A stretch of 15,706 nt of DNA from Candidatus Avimonoglobus intestinipullorum (GTDB lineage Bacteria; Bacillota; Clostridia; UBA1381), in the NCBI GenBank assembly GCA_018714645.1, contig DVND01000159.1, positions 1-15,706 of the forward strand, written 5' to 3'. Below are positions 15,507 through 15,706 of this stretch, piece by piece. The translations under genes were made by a program, and so were the position numbers. The notes under the pieces were generated by a model. That model was not told the origin of the DNA and ran no database searches. It was given only the letters and a program-made list of their open reading frames with translations. Numbering within the stretch: the stretch's first letter is position 1; the number at the start of each line of letters is the position of its first letter.

Positions 15507-15706
15507 TTATTTCTTTCTGAAAAGGACTGCCAGCGCCCCCGGCCCGATGTGCGTGCCGACGATGGGCCCAAATTCAGAGAACATGTAAATATCGCTGATC
15601 CCGAATTCCTGCTGCACCGCTTCCTTTAATTTCAATCCATTTTCCAAATCGGAATGCACAATCATAAATTCCTTTTTCTCTGCGTCGAATTCCCGATTTT
15701 CTTTAA
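15507..15706 (-). CDS. DegV family fatty-acid-binding protein, C-terminus only (partial)
   Basis: The last 66 codons of a gene that enters from the right edge. The peptide includes MIVHSDLENGLKLKEAV, then DIYMFSEFGPIVGTHIGPGALAVLF-RKK and a TAA stop at 15509-15507. The 'G-P-x-x-G-T-H-x-G-P-G-A-L' segment is the conserved C-terminal signature of DegV/FakB proteins, which bind fatty acids and, as FakB, deliver them to the FakA kinase. Whether this one is a FakB cannot be told from the tail. It is 15 nt upstream of the ApgM-like gene and is probably in the same operon; the operon promoter lies outside the window. Confidence 0.9.
   Translation of the reverse strand, partial: KENREFDAEKKEFMIVHSDLENGLKLKEAVQQEFGISDIYMFSEFGPIVGTHIGPGALAVLFRKK

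Noticed and set aside
1..15706. Search for CRISPR arrays, IS ends, phage genes, tRNA genes, T-box or other riboswitches
   Set aside because: No spaced direct repeats, transposase or integrase genes, cloverleaf sequences or leader-like intergenic regions long enough for these were seen by eye.

Overview
The window looks like chromosome of a low-to-mid-GC Gram-positive anaerobe, most likely a Clostridia member (Oscillospirales- or Christensenellales-like). This is inferred from strong GGAGG-type ribosome binding sites, ATG/TTG/GTG starts, sigma-A-like promoters, an OmpR/VanS-type two-component pair, DegV and YtvI-like AI-2E family proteins, and the style of GalT and MetRS. No phage, IS, CRISPR, tRNA or rRNA sequence was seen. 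No gene-free stretch exceeds about 220 bases.

Left part (1-2528). A minus-strand gene leaves the window at base 1; its N-terminus looks like the NeuB/SpsE sialic-acid-synthase family, and a well-formed promoter plus a 15-codon ORF with its own Shine-Dalgarno lie just upstream. Divergent from it is a plus-strand gene (295-1410) whose product has the overall layout of galactokinase but has lost all three GHMP-kinase signature motifs, so it is a probable pseudoenzyme. It converges on ychF, a universally conserved P-loop ATPase gene, and the two share a bidirectional terminator.

Middle (2569-5848). Divergent promoters separate ychF from a response regulator / sensor histidine kinase pair, which is followed by galT (galactose-1-phosphate uridylyltransferase) with its own promoter and a bidirectional terminator. 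The galactokinase-like gene and galT are on the same strand but separated by ychF and the two-component system; no true galK or galE is present.

Right part (5847-15706). Everything is on the minus strand. Reading in the direction of transcription: degV (partial) - ApgM-type phosphoglycerate mutase / possible alternative homoserine kinase - YtvI-like AI-2E family membrane protein - metG - MATE transporter - proS, with gaps of 13-26 nt, ended by a hairpin terminator. After this terminator come an M16 zinc protease and a secreted protein with two copper-amine-oxidase-N-like (stalk) repeats.

Most of the window is housekeeping. The item most worth a second look is the motif-less galactokinase homologue; the secreted stalk-repeat protein and the ApgM/ThrB2 ambiguity are secondary. 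I did not find convincing evidence for an undescribed multi-gene system.
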